The translations under genes were made by a program, and so were the position numbers. This document shows positions 47,001 to 59,950 of a stretch of DNA of 64,000 nt, piece by piece. Each line of letters begins with the position of its first letter. Position 1 is the stretch's first letter. The stretch is from Chamaea fasciata (taxonomy: Eukaryota; Chordata; Aves; Passeriformes; Sylviidae), in the NCBI GenBank assembly GCA_029207755.1, contig JARCOQ010000002.1, forward strand, positions 57,315,172 through 57,379,171. The letters are read 5' to 3'. The notes below the pieces were generated by a model, which was not told where the DNA came from, searched no databases, and saw nothing but the letters and a program-made list of their open reading frames with translations.

Positions 47001-50000
47001 AAAGGGGCCCCAGTTCCTGTGGCAGGTCACAGTCTCAAACTACCACCCTTTCCTCAGAAAGCTGCTTCACCCATGAGGTAAATCTTTACCCCATGGTGAG
47101 AGTTTTGCTGTGCTTAGGGATTAGTACCTCAGAGTTTCAGCTACACATAACAGAAAAAAGAATTCCATGTTGCTTATGGTTGAAAAAATGCTTGAAAAGA
47201 AACACATATACCTTCTGATAGTTCTGCATCTCTACCACCTAACGATGGACCTTCTCCAATTTCATCAGCCTGCTAAACTCTTTTTCCTGCTGACATGCCT
47301 GTAATCACCATTCCTACCCCCCTGTTCACCTTGCTTTTAATGTTTCAGACTAAGAAATACATTTTCCTTCTTCCTATTATAAAGAAATTCCAGAAAAATA
47401 AAGTTCATTGTTTTTGAAGTGTCTGTTTAGTCCTGAATGAGGAGAGTGAGGCAAAGGAGACAAAGAAGAGAAAGATGCGGAAGGGGTTTCTTTCAAAACT
47501 GAATGCCCTAATAGAATTTTTTAAATTGCCTGTGGGGAAGCTTCAAGATATAGAGCAGAATTTACTAGGGTGATAAACAGAGGGCTGCGCAGTGAACAGG
47601 AAAGTTTAGGACATACAAGGGCTTGTATTTCCTTCCTGCATTATTGATGGGGACATCTACTTATTGTGTATCTCATCATGAGAAAAAAACCCACAAATCA
47701 TGAAGGTTCAAAGGCCATGTAAAAATTCTATCATGGCTTTGAAGATCTAAGTGTTCTAAATAGAAATGGAAGCGTTAGTTAAATTTGGGTTGGTTAAATG
47801 ACTAAGACAATATTCCAGTGACTTTTGAAACCTCTTCATCCCTCTATTTTTGAAACTGATAAAGTAAACATGACCAGAGGTGCTGAACCACTCCATTATC
47901 CATATTTCTTGCCTAGGTGAGCAGATTCTAAAAATTTCTGGGAAATTCTGAGAACTACATTAGGTCCTAGATGCAGTTGTTGTCAGTAAACTCAGGGAAT
48001 ATAACAAATTTGTAGCAAGTCAGTCTCCTGTAGTATCACCAGACAGAGTGGGAAATAGTTGTGTACAAAGTATTTTTTTAAGCACAATTACAGTTGTATT
48101 TAATGAGGAAGAAGAACTGTAAAGCTGTCAGGAAATGCTGTGCCAACAACATTTCTTGAAGGAGCATATTAAATAGTAATGATGTCAAACATCTGATAGA
48201 GTGAGTAGACCTTGCAAGCGCAGTTTTCTAGTCATAGGAAATTAAAAAGGAGTTTGGAATGTTGCCAGTTGACTGACTATAGGGTAAAGAAAAAAGACCC
48301 ATAATAAGCAACAGTTGTAGTTACAATATTTGCTGAAACCAACACACATTAAATAATAATGAAACCAGCCATTTAAAAATGCTGGCAGCTTATATGGAAC
48401 AGCTGAGCTGAAGAAACTGTGAAAAGGATAAAAAAACCCCAAACTGGTATATAGCCAATGTGCTGTCAAAGAATAAAAAGCTCCATTGGAAATTAAATTG
48501 TGAGATAACTTCAGACAAGTATTCATAAAACAAATAGTTTGAAAGAAACGGAAGTAATTCTTAGATTGTGTAAGTGAAAAATCTTCATGATTAAAGTGAT
48601 ATCTTAGAAGAAGCACTTATTAAGTAGAATACTAATGCTTTTTATTTTCTTGTAATTTTTTAATTGAAAAAGGGTGGGCAAGGTTGACATTTTTTAGCAT
48701 ACTGAAATACAGTATGACTATGGTTTTGTACAAGAATCGTGTATGAAATTATTTTTAAAATTTATGGAAAACATTAAATTTCCTTTAGCTGAGAGGACCT
48801 TGTTATTTCTACAACAATGAACTTAAACCTAATAACCAAAGACATTGGGATCTTAGATTTTCTTGAAAGAATTAAAAGGGAACTCCAAGAAACAGGACAG
48901 GTGGGATTTTTTAAAAGACAAGCAATGCAGGTGTTGAATAGGTGTTATGTCTTTTTGTTTGTTATCTATACATATTTACCAAATATTGGATTTTTATAGC
49001 AATTGCGGGGTGGGGAAGGTCTCATTTTCAGTGTTATAAAAAGGCCAGATAAATCTGTTAAATTCACTGGGATTTGATTGATAACAACACAACTTGACAT
49101 AATTATTAAGCCTTATGATTACATGCAGAATATACACGTCTATTAAAGAAAGTGTACACAAGGTTAAGAACTGTTAAAATGGAAATGAAGGCTTGAAATG
49201 GGCAATTTGAAACTGAATTGAAAGGCTTAGATCCTCTCAACCCCTGCTCTGCTGTTGTATAGAGATGGAAGTGGCTAAATTTAAGCAGTACTTTGAAGGT
49301 AATTGATTGTTCCCCGGTAGCTTCATGTTCTGTTCTGGACACAACTCCATCCTGGTATGTTCCTCAGTCTCATAATTCAGTACATAGACACTCAGAGCCT
49401 GTACTAAACCTTTACAGAGAGCTGAGGAATGTTTCTGACCCTGGGAGAGACCTTGCTTCCACTGAGACTTCTGTCAGTGGTATTACTTGTGTGCCCCTCT
49501 TTGTAGACATTTAAAAAAGAAAAAAGATTATAGAGAGCAAAACCCAAAAGGGATCACACAGCTAAGGAGATTCTTAGATTCCAAGCTCAGGTCTGGCAGA
49601 AACGTGCCTGCATATGTACTAATGTACATATGTGTGTAAACAAACATATACATACATCAAGCCTAATTGATCTCAATTCTGTAGGAGGATCCCAGAGGGA
49701 GATAATGCAGAGAATCTCAATAGGCAGAGCATGTGGTTTGACATACTCTACATTACACAGCCTAGAAGATCAGTCCAAGGTCCCTAACATGACTGATGCG
49801 ATGTTCTCCGCATTTCTTGAACCTCTGTCTTTGCAGGAAGTCAAAGACAATATCCTTTAAATGTTTATCTATTATGGAAACTTCTTCTGTACTTCTTTCT
49901 TTTCCCATTGTAATATGATACATAAAACAAAGAACACGAAAAATATTTTGGTGTTCAAATCCTCTGCTAGAAGCCAAACTGTCTCTGAAAACCTTAAAAT

Positions 50001-50960
50001 TACTCACAAAAACTTCTGAAGGTTATGACAGACCTCCTTCTTCTTTGTTCTTGGTGGTGGTAAAAGCTGGATGCATGCCCAGTGCAGGGAACATAGTGTA
50101 AATAGCGTTGCTGCAGATTGCTTCTGGATTGTTCAAAACATCAGATGGTGAGAATATGTTATTATCAACAAGCTGTTTACTGGCCAATCAATTACAAACT
50201 CTGATGGAGCACCAGGCATTTTATTGTAGGCTAGCCAAATGGATGGAGAAAACATATGTCAATCTCTCTGTTACTTTAAGGGGCAAATTCCACTCTTTTG
50301 CATCAGTATGCTCTAAAGCCTCCCACAATGGAAGCACAATGATGATAGTATAGAAGGGTAGGATCTAAGGCAGTGCTGTGGGAATCACTAGAGTAATGTA
50401 GTTCTCAGATATTTGAGCAACTTTATGTCAACATACATTTGCATAATAAGAGTACAGCTGAGGCATCTGTGAGTAGTCCTGCCCTCAAAAGGATTTCAAA
50501 TGCATGAATTTTTCAGCCTGTGTGCAATACACAAACACTCAGGAATTGTTGAATGGCTCTTATATTTGTGCTATTTCTTACATGAAGTGAAGTTTTGAGT
50601 CTTTTATTCACCTTCCACTTATATTATTTTCCCCATGTCTATAAAATAAAGTAAGTCCATTATCATCAATCCAAAACAGGAGAATGCTATCCAGAATCAG
50701 ATACTGCATGAGGAAATTTTTGAGTTTAGATAGGGAAAATATTTCTGTTCACTCACAGCACCTTAATCAATAATATATAGTTGAATGGATATTTTTTCTT
50801 ACACCCTGGTTGCTGGGAATTTCCTTCTGTATTTCTTCAGAGAAGGTTTAGTTCCAATAGGGAGAAGGATTTAGAGAAGAGAATAGAGTTCATTATGATA
50901 ATGAGAAGAGAAAAAGGCAACTTTCTTTGGAAAAAACTATGGTTATATTGACAAGCAGTT
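44069..50960. other. Long unique AT-rich stretch, no gene seen
   Basis: I recognise no gene or large transposon in 6.9 kb. Open frames of 60-124 codons (e.g. 48242-48616 minus, 49293-49514 plus, 49762-50007 minus) have no known domain. A 12-bp-arm hairpin at 44771-44798 is listed separately. Confidence 0.5.
44771..44798. repeat. Perfect inverted repeat, 12-bp arms, 4-nt loop
   Basis: TAATTGACTGTG (44771-44782), loop ATAA, and CACAGTCAATTA (44787-44798) pair without mismatch. The next outward bases do not pair. It is an AT-flanked, isolated stem. A 12-bp arm with so short a loop is unlikely by chance in 64 kb, but its origin and role are unknown. Confidence 0.92.
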
Positions 50961-50986
50961 ATCTATGTATCATCTATCTATCTATC

Positions 50987-51076
<90 letters not shown>
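50961..51076. repeat. Compound microsatellite (ATCT)n then (ATC)n
   Basis: ATCT tetranucleotides run from 50961 to about 51045 with two early interruptions ('atgtatc' and 'atcatc'). They switch to about ten ATC trinucleotides up to 51076. The + open frame through it, Ser/Ile/Tyr/Leu-rich, is a repeat artefact. The switch from ATCT to ATC is a usual result of slippage at a point mutation. The long pure segment implies length variability. Confidence 0.97.
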
Positions 51077-53601
51077 TATATCTCCTGTTCAAAGGACACT
51101 TGGATGACAGCTAGAAGTAAATGGTCTCATAAATGTGCAGCCATTTGATATGACTGCTTGTGTCACAGTATGTCTGTCACTTGCTGGCAGTATTGGCACT
51201 GGAGGTTCTCACCTGCTGGAATTAAGTCAGAAGTGACCCAAACTGTTGTTCTGATCTGGAAAGGATGAGACAAAGCTCTGCTTTTGAACACCTATTAAAT
51301 ATTACATGAGATCTCTTGGGAATCAAATTTTTACAATTTTAAAAATTTCAAAGTGTTCATTCTGCAAAAACATACACCGAATAAAACCTACATTATGTGA
51401 AGGGCTAAGCAGATGAAGAGATATTTCTTTCTACCTCGTCTTTGCTCCAAACCCAGTGATGTGCTAAATGGAATGAATTAAACCAGTTGAGGAATATTTG
51501 ATACCTATGTTCCAAAACAATCTGGTTGAAAGTGTTAGAAAAGTTTAATAACTTCTTGATTGCTCCTTTTGGATTTTTTTAGCCACCATCTATGAAGATG
51601 AGCAGCAATTCACTCTGAAAGTTGTTCTTGAAAATATCTGGAAAAGAAAGAAGAATCTGTTCTGCAATTAACTTGTCACCACAGGAAACTGGAGACCAGG
51701 GTTTGTCTGTATTCAAAAGAAAGAAAGGCTACCTCCTGTGGAGATGATGAATTCTGGAAAAAAATTTAAAACCATAAAATGTTTTCCACTGAAACATGTG
51801 AATGGATGTGTCCTGCAATGAAAAATTCAAATCCTTGTTCAAAACCTCACTACTTACTTTTAATTATTTTTTAATGTTTTTGAGGAAGAAGCAGCTATGA
51901 TACCAAGAGTTTCTTCTTTTTTTATTTATTCAAAATTGCCTAAAATAAGACTGCATCTCTTCAGCGCAGTTCTATTGGCTTTAACAGACAAATGCCAGTG
52001 AGACCAAAAAGGCTTGGCCCAGGCAAGAGAAGAATCACGCTACTTAAAGTACATATCACCCACGCATAAATATAAAACATGTACTTAGCCTCAATGAAAT
52101 ATTTTTATTCAGAACAAAACTGATTACATTTACTTAAATACATCTTGAGGAGGTGGGAGGATGTGAAAATTGTTGAGCTTCAAAATGCAATTTTCTCAAA
52201 AAGTAGAAGCAAAAATAATTTTTAGCCATGGCTGTTTTAAACAAATACAATAAAACACATAATTCAAGTAGATCTAGTTATGCTTGTAAACAAATGTCTG
52301 TTAACATATGCAAGCCATACTCTGTGATTTGTCAAAGAGGTGTATCTTTCTAAGGAATTTTTCCCAAAGGAATTGTTATAGGGATGGATGTATTTGTGTT
52401 GGGATTTCAGAAATATATGCAGTTTAAACATGTGGGATAATATAAAATATGGGAAAGATGGAGAGCAGAACTGAATTTTGGAAGCCAGCTTTGTGGAACT
52501 GTTCACTGCTTTGGAAGATCTCAGCCAGATCATCAGAGGTTGAATGCTTGATGCAAAAGTTTTAGTGTGATTGTGCAGGCTACCTCTTTCTGGGTGGTTA
52601 TATTTTCACTGTCATCAACATCTTCTTCAGAAGAATTGGAACCCATAAAATCGGTCAAGTGTAAAGGATGGAAAAGAAGGGAGGTGTTGAAGGTTAGTGG
52701 AGCAGGTTATTTAAGCAAGTGGTAACAGGACTCTGAAAGGATGGGAAGAGAAGGAATGGATAGTGGCATGTGCTCTGCTGTCAGTCCCAGAGCCACAGAG
52801 GTTTTAGAAGTGGGAGGAGCTGGAGTGTGCAGCTGATGGAAGCTGAGGAAGTGGCATTAGCATACCCAGACTATCAGTCACTTCAGAAGAATGTACAGGG
52901 CAGCCCTAGTGCTTGGGGTAATTATCTCTGCAGTAGCTGGTGCTCTTTGAGACTTATCAACAGAAGATGGGCCACATTAACCTCTCTCTTCCTTCTGCTA
53001 CAAAAGTTTAAATAGTAATTGATAACTACTAAACATGCACGATTTTAATGATGGGATGCATACCCTAAATTTCATTTTATTTCTATCAGTACTATGACTT
53101 GGATAAAATTTGAAGCACTGTGTAAAACCCAAGCAAACATGCCCACAAGTAGAAGATATCCCAGATAAAGCAGTAACTTCCACAATACAGAAGTGTAGAG
53201 CAGATGCAGAAGCAAAACTTTGGTTGATAAAATTACACAGATCTGGTTTCCCTTTTGCAACAGTTAGATGTTAATGCTGTTGAGAGGCTTTCAAATTGAA
53301 ATCAATGGGAGTTTCATTGTTCACTTCAATAGGAGTGGGATGAAGTTCTAAACAGTAAATGGAGCAATGAAAACCACAGAAAACAAGAGGCATGCTAATG
53401 TGTGTTTTGTTTAAGAATTCTCAGTTTCATTGGCTCTGCTTAACAAGCAGTTGAAAACAACTTGCTTGGGGGTGTGAAAATATATGCGCCTCATGGGAAT
53501 GGAAGACTATACACCTTTCTGCTAATGTTGGATAGAAACAAAACTTAAGGGAAATAACTTAGCCTGCATGCAGAGGGTGTTGGAACAAGTGCCTTCTGAA
53601 G

Positions 53602-53624
53602 AAAAAAAAAAGAAAAAAAAAAAA
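53602..53624. repeat. A-rich run with one G interruption
   Basis: About 23 bases of A broken only near 53612 by a G. No gene-like body precedes it and no target-site duplication is obvious, so it is annotated as simple sequence only. Confidence 0.85.
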
Positions 53625-54234
53625 GGTGCATTAAGTATAGTTTGTGTTTTACCAGCTTGGGTTTTTTGGAACCATTAAATACAAATCAAATTAATAATTT
53701 AATATTTTACACAGTATGAGCCTCTTGCATCACTGAGTTTTTGGAACAGTATCACACAGAGAAAATGCAGTGCGTGCATGCCTTGCTGTTCTGTAATTTT
53801 ATTTTGTCCTTACTTCAATTATATTTCAAAGCAAATACTCTTTCTAGTTGTGAGGTGAATTTCATTCTGGTGAGCTAGTGGCTTGCTTTGTTTTTTGTTT
53901 GGTCTTCTGTTTTAGAATTTCAGAGTATGAAAATACAAAGAATAGAGCGATTATTTCTAACAAACTTAAGCTAAATGTAGACCTTTTCTCTGTTTATTTT
54001 TCCATACACATTCATTGGTGCATAGACCCTCTTTTACTTCACACTTGCACAGTGTATGAAATACTTTGCAGCAAAGGGGTGTTTTACAGATATTTTGTCT
54101 GGCAACAGCCACCCCAGATCTCTCATTTCTCACATCCTACACACTCTTTCTGCTCTTTCTCTTCCTATTTGCACAATATCCACCTTCACAGTTTCATTTG
54201 CCTTTCCTTTTGTCCTTGATATGTTGTTTTGCAA

Positions 54235-54270
54235 AGTCAAGAGTTTTCCAATAGTCAGGAGTTTTGCAAA
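54235..54270. repeat. Imperfect 18-bp tandem repeat, two copies
   Basis: 'agtcaagagttttccaat' is followed directly by 'agtcaggagttttgcaaa'. Four of the 18 positions differ. It is a small old duplication. Confidence 0.75.
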
Positions 54271-57200
54271 GAAAATCTAGCCCCTTTTTATTATTTTCAT
54301 AAATGTCTGTCAGAGGATCCAAATGAAAGGTTCTTAATAGAACTTCTTGAAAAATTGTTTCTTTGTGAAGATGTGAAGTCAATCTCTTCCTGGGACTAGT
54401 TGTTGTAATTCCCAACTTTTCATTCAGTGTTTGAGCAGACGGGGATGTATAACAATTCCCCACGAATCTTGATTACCTGTGGAAGAAACTCAAATACTAT
54501 GGGCTGCAAGAGAGCTACAGAATAGTCTAACCAGGATCTGAGCACAAGCTTCGAACCTAGATAAACCAGAGGAAGACATTTCTTGAAGGGGCCATTGGCT
54601 CAGTAGTGTGAATTAGAAACAGGCAAAACCAAAGACATATTAGCTTGTAGGATTGATGAATCAGAGAACGGTTCAACCAACCTCCAATTGCAGTGTAAGG
54701 CTCAAACATTGCAAAAAATCCATTGTATTAAATGTTGTATTTCAATGAAACATATATCGCATCAAAAAGTTTTTGAAAGAGAAATAAAAAAAATTCTTCT
54801 TCTAAAAACAAAGGGCATTAGGATAAAATTACTTAAATAGCAATGAAACTTTTAGAAGTCATAAAAAATGGAATGCTTTGATATTCTCAAAACAATGTTC
54901 TTTTGCAAATTTTAACTTTTACAGAGGTTTCTGAATGATGATTCTTCAATCATAATATCATATTAAAGATTATCTCTGTATCATTAAAATCTCTGTGGAC
55001 AGAAATTACTTCATCTCAGTTATGCCATCAGTTCTGTAAAAGATTTTATTTTGCACTCGCATGAGCATGCCTTCCAGTGGCAAGGTTAAGTCTATTAACC
55101 TATTGTTGAGATTATTTGAATCAAGAACAAAAGAAGGAACTCTGCTGTGAATATTATTTTAAAGGTCTCTAAACTGTTTCTATCTAAAAGCACATCTGCT
55201 TATCTGTGGATTTTATTGACAATAAATCATTACACTTCAAAAATACTGTATTTTGCTCTAATCTCTGTATTTTCTTTCTGCCTGCAAAGTGTTTGAATTG
55301 CATTGAGTAAGAGTTTAAGTTTGATCTTACCATGAAAATGGGAAAATACTTTCATCTGGAGAAAACGGTGGAATTAACATTACTCTTTTTACTCTTCTAG
55401 GACTTCTGAATACTACTGTTTTATCCATTGCGACTTCTAAGCCAGTAACATGACTGGCACCAGGAAAAAGAGTCTTACGCTTTCTTTTTTCCAGTTACAC
55501 ATTGAAACTCTCTTCTGTTCAGCAACAATGGATTCCCAGAGGTTGATTTTTGGTTTCTGAAAGATCAGTGTAAACTCTGTCAGCTGTAAGCACTGAGGTA
55601 ACATGGTACTGAACGCCCACCCTCCAGGTCTGAATAACAGAGCAACTGGGTTTGTGTTTGCATCTTGTATTAACTACATGTTTTCCCTACCTCCTTCAGT
55701 TGCATCTGTAGCCCGGCATTTTTCCTCCCACGTGGAAGACAGTAACTACCTATTGTGCAACTCACACTAAGGCATAATGTTTTGTCTTTTCTTTGCCTGT
55801 GTAGAGTGTAGGCTGGGTGGTTCAGCCGTGCTATAAACTGCCATTCATCCAATATCAGCACCTTGTGCCAGTAGCACCCTCAGTGGAGAGCACTCATGGT
55901 ATCTCTCATCACCCTTCTGAGACCTGACCTTTACAATAGCTTGGATCAATGAACTGGACAAGGGAAAGGCCAGGAATACAGCGGACTTAATGAATGACTA
56001 AGAGTAGGCAGGACCTGATCCAACCTGACTTTCGAAATGTCTTGATCCTGCCAAAATGAAGGTAGGAGTAGAAAGGAATGAAAGTGCTCAGCAATCTGTT
56101 CAGAGAAAGTCATTGGGCAAGAAAGTGCAGCACAGAGCCTGAATTCATGTGTAATTGGACTGGGAAAGATGACAGAAGAGTGAGCATGTGGCGGCAGCTC
56201 TCCTGAACCTGTTCAGACTCTGAGGCCCTGCTGTAGTTGCTGCTGGCCGGAAGGAGAGGGGGGGCTGCAGCAGCAGAAAACAACATGATATAGGGTGTGT
56301 TTCAACCATTTTTTTTTCGCAAAGGCTGTAGTTTACTTTTCATCAATCAGTCCAGCTAGTTACAGTGGCAAGTGCCAATCCATTGTTAACAGAGGTAACA
56401 AGATTAATTACTTTGGGACTCAAAGTATCTGAAATAATAAAAGCTGTAAATTTTCTGACAGTCAGCGTCCTGCTACCAGTATGAATTCTATCTTCTAAAG
56501 TGGGTTTAGCATTTATTGTTCGGCAGGTTATGATAAGGGTCTACATGGGATATTTTGAAAGAATTTGATTAGCTTGCGCTGTGAGTTAACACCATTTGCA
56601 TTGTAATGAAACATTCTTTCAACAAAGTATTGAAGGAAAACAAACTAATTAGGTTTTTGAACAGCACCTGACATTCATAGAGCCCAGTGGTGATGTTGGT
56701 TAAATGCCTGCATGACTGATGCCCCTTTCTTAGAGCTGGCCAGCATTTTTCTGTCTGTGAATTTATGAGAAAAACAAGCAAACAAAAATCTCCCCAGCCC
56801 CACAACAGCTTCTTAAAATGATACTAAGCCAATTTGATGAAATTTGCCATGCATCCCTGTCCTCCCTATCTCTGCATCTCTTTTGCTGGCTTCTTTTTCT
56901 TTGATATATAAAAAGTTGCATTTTTGCTGTTACAGACCTATGTTACTTTTCTTTGCCTATTATTTTGTGTTCCATATAAAAATGATGATTCCTACCTCCT
57001 TGTATCCCCCTATGATCCTCCATGCACTATTCTCTGTACTCCAGGAATCACCATGGCAGCAGAGTAGCTGCCAATAAGCTGCTCTCTCCTTTTTCTATGC
57101 AAGTGACCTCCAAATTGCTGACCAGTGAGAGAAAATAAGTTACAACAAAAAATGGGCTGGCACAGGTTAGTTCCCTGCTGGGGTTTCTGGGAGCAGCACA

Positions 57201-59892
57201 ATTGTACTTAGCCCTTTCCTTAGGGTAGAAGGGCAGGTGCCAACCTGCTCCACAATGGATAGAGCAGCAGAATAAATAAAGCCAAAATATATTTTTCAAC
57301 CACCATAGCAATCTCTCACAAACACAAGCATATGATTTTTGAGGGAAATCGTCATGCTGGATTTGGCTACCTTGTAAATATTTTACTACCTTTCTTCTGT
57401 AAATGCTTCTACCTTGCAGGAGGATACAGCTACGAACACAATAACTAATGAAGAAATCGCAATAACTGTTTTAAGTTAACCACAGGGGAAGGTTTGTGGC
57501 CTCATCTGAACAGGCATCTTTTGCATGTGCGACTCTAGTTTTACATCTCCATGATTCACTGCTTCATAGCTGGTGTCTGAGCATGGAAGAAAGACATTAA
57601 AAAGCACTGTAGAAATGTAGAGTTGTCCTGTGGCAGATCCTAAGGCAGACGGGCAGCTGCCACCTGCCTCCACATAGTCAAATGCACGTCCACCTAAGAG
57701 ATTTTCCCAGAAGGTTTTGCCATTGCTATAGAGATATCTTGAACACAATGGTGCATGAAATAACTGCAAAGGAAAAGTAAATTTTCTATAATTATGTGTT
57801 AGTTGAAGATATCAGTTGATTTGATTTAGATGAAAGATTGATTTTTCCGCTCTTAGATGAGCTATTGAATCCCCTCACAAGACACTACCCACAGCCAGTT
57901 CAGCTACTGCTGCTCAGATGATGGCAGGTAACAGGATGGCTTTGTTTACTGTGCCTACACCTAACCCATTTAACAATTATCAACTGTCCTGACTGAAAGG
58001 ATGTGAGTCCTCTTTTACCATGATTCATTTGGTAGACTAAGATAAAGCAAGAATCCATTTATTCATACTGGATAGGGAATATATTTGTTTTAATTGTCTC
58101 CACAACACACTGATGTTATAATAGTACTTCTAACTATTTTCCCATTTTAACCTGCTCTAAGAATGCTATAAGCACTCCTCCAGGATAAAGAGAATGGCTG
58201 TAGGATGTCTGAATTAAACTTCAAGCCTGTGGGAGAAGAATCAGTCCTTGTTTCTGCTTCTTGCTGCAAACTGCGGGAAATGCTCCAAAGTCTGGCCACT
58301 GCCAGGATAGTAGGCATAGACATCTGTGGGTGAGTTATTCCAGCAAGTGTGCAGGAGCTCAGCTAGCTTCCAAACAAGCTACCCACAAGTGGTTTGACTT
58401 TGGGAGGTGCTAAAAGACTGGTTGGGGAAAGAGAGTTCATAGCACAATGAGGAAGATTGCTTTCTTATTATTGCACTCACTATGTATTACTGCACTTATT
58501 TTAGCCCTTACACCTCACAGTGTGGGAATTTTCTGTCATGTAATTGCTGTGGTACTCAGCAGTGACACAGTACTGTGTGGTTCATTTTCTGAGGTGGAGA
58601 TCCCCTCAGTCTTTGAAAACAAGTAATTCTATTTCTTTTGCATGAGAATAATAAGGAATAAATAAGCAGCTGTAGGACATAGGGTGTCCTTTCACATCTG
58701 TCATGTCCAGGAACGGTCTAGTACAGCCACACTATTTGAAAAGGAGGCAAATCCTCTCTTGATTCTTTTTCTTGGTAAGCTCTACCACCAAATCCAAGAC
58801 CTTTCATGTCTCTTTCAGAGTTAACTTATCTTCATAATACTAATAGAAGTGGAATAAGGGATTAGGGTGGTTTGTACAACTAGGAATTAAAAACCATTTT
58901 AACTTAATTTCTAAATAGCTGATACTGTCATTGCCAAGCACACAAAAATTAGCATTTTTTAAAGATGCTTCATACATAAATCTTGATTTTTAAATTTTGT
59001 TTCATGTTATTTTAAAACATTAAACATGCAAGCTTTTTACACATATTTTTCTTGGCATGATAAAGGACTGAGAATTTTACAACTGCTCAGAGTTTATCCC
59101 TTTCACTTGAATTTTCTGAAAATAATAAGCAGAAAATCTCATTGTCCTGACAAGTTCATTCAGGCATGAGTTTCTGGCTGTAATTTGATATTATTAATTG
59201 GTGCATTCTGTTCTCACACAGGAAAGGGCTGAAATAGAACTGAAGTACTTTCTGCATCATCAAATAAGTCAGGTGAAAAAACATATGTCTAACCTATATG
59301 TACTGTTTATTTAGCAAGCTGGTGAGTCAGTCTGTGCTAATGAAGGCTAAAAGGACTGTGAATAATGATCTGTTATTTTATTCAGGATTTATAAAATCAC
59401 CAAGACTACAGCTCAAAAATAAAAGAAAAATCAGAGGCTTGAATAATTTTGATTTTAAAATGAATAAGAGATTATAGAACTTGTTTTGACTGCACTTAGA
59501 AGATGGCATGTTTCACAGCAGGGATTTTGATGCATTCCGTAGAGTTAAACTCCTTCCAAGCTAATGAAAGTGGATGCAGTGCTCTTGCAGGTAGGTTTAT
59601 TATGTTGCTGTTTAAAGTCCCACAGTAGAAAATTTTGGGAGGGTGAGCAGGGGCCTGTTAAATGTTTTATATGGTGGCTTAGGGAGTAGAGTTATCTCAG
59701 GAATACAAAGGTAATCCTTAACCTTAGCTGAGATTACTGCAGAAATAACCAGAAGAGACTTTTTAGTTATATGCTTTCCATTTACATTTGGTGTACCACA
59801 GCCACTCATGAAAACAAGGAACGTGGAGCAGTGCTACAAAAATCTTTGTAATTAAATGACTTTACCTCAAATGGAAGATTTTTGTGATCTCT

Positions 59893-59950
59893 CATGAGCT
59901 ATTGACATACCACAAACAACATGGTAACATGAGCTGTTGAGACACCACGT
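59893..59950. repeat. Partial tandem repeat, 35-bp period
   Basis: 'catgagctattgacatacca' at 59893 recurs as 'catgagctgttgagacacca' at 59928, with three differences over 21 aligned bases, including the next base. Similarity then stops. Confidence 0.7.

Noticed and set aside
50927..51148. Ser/Ile/Tyr/Leu-repeat open frame resembling a low-complexity membrane protein
   Set aside because: Entirely a product of the ATCT/ATC microsatellite.
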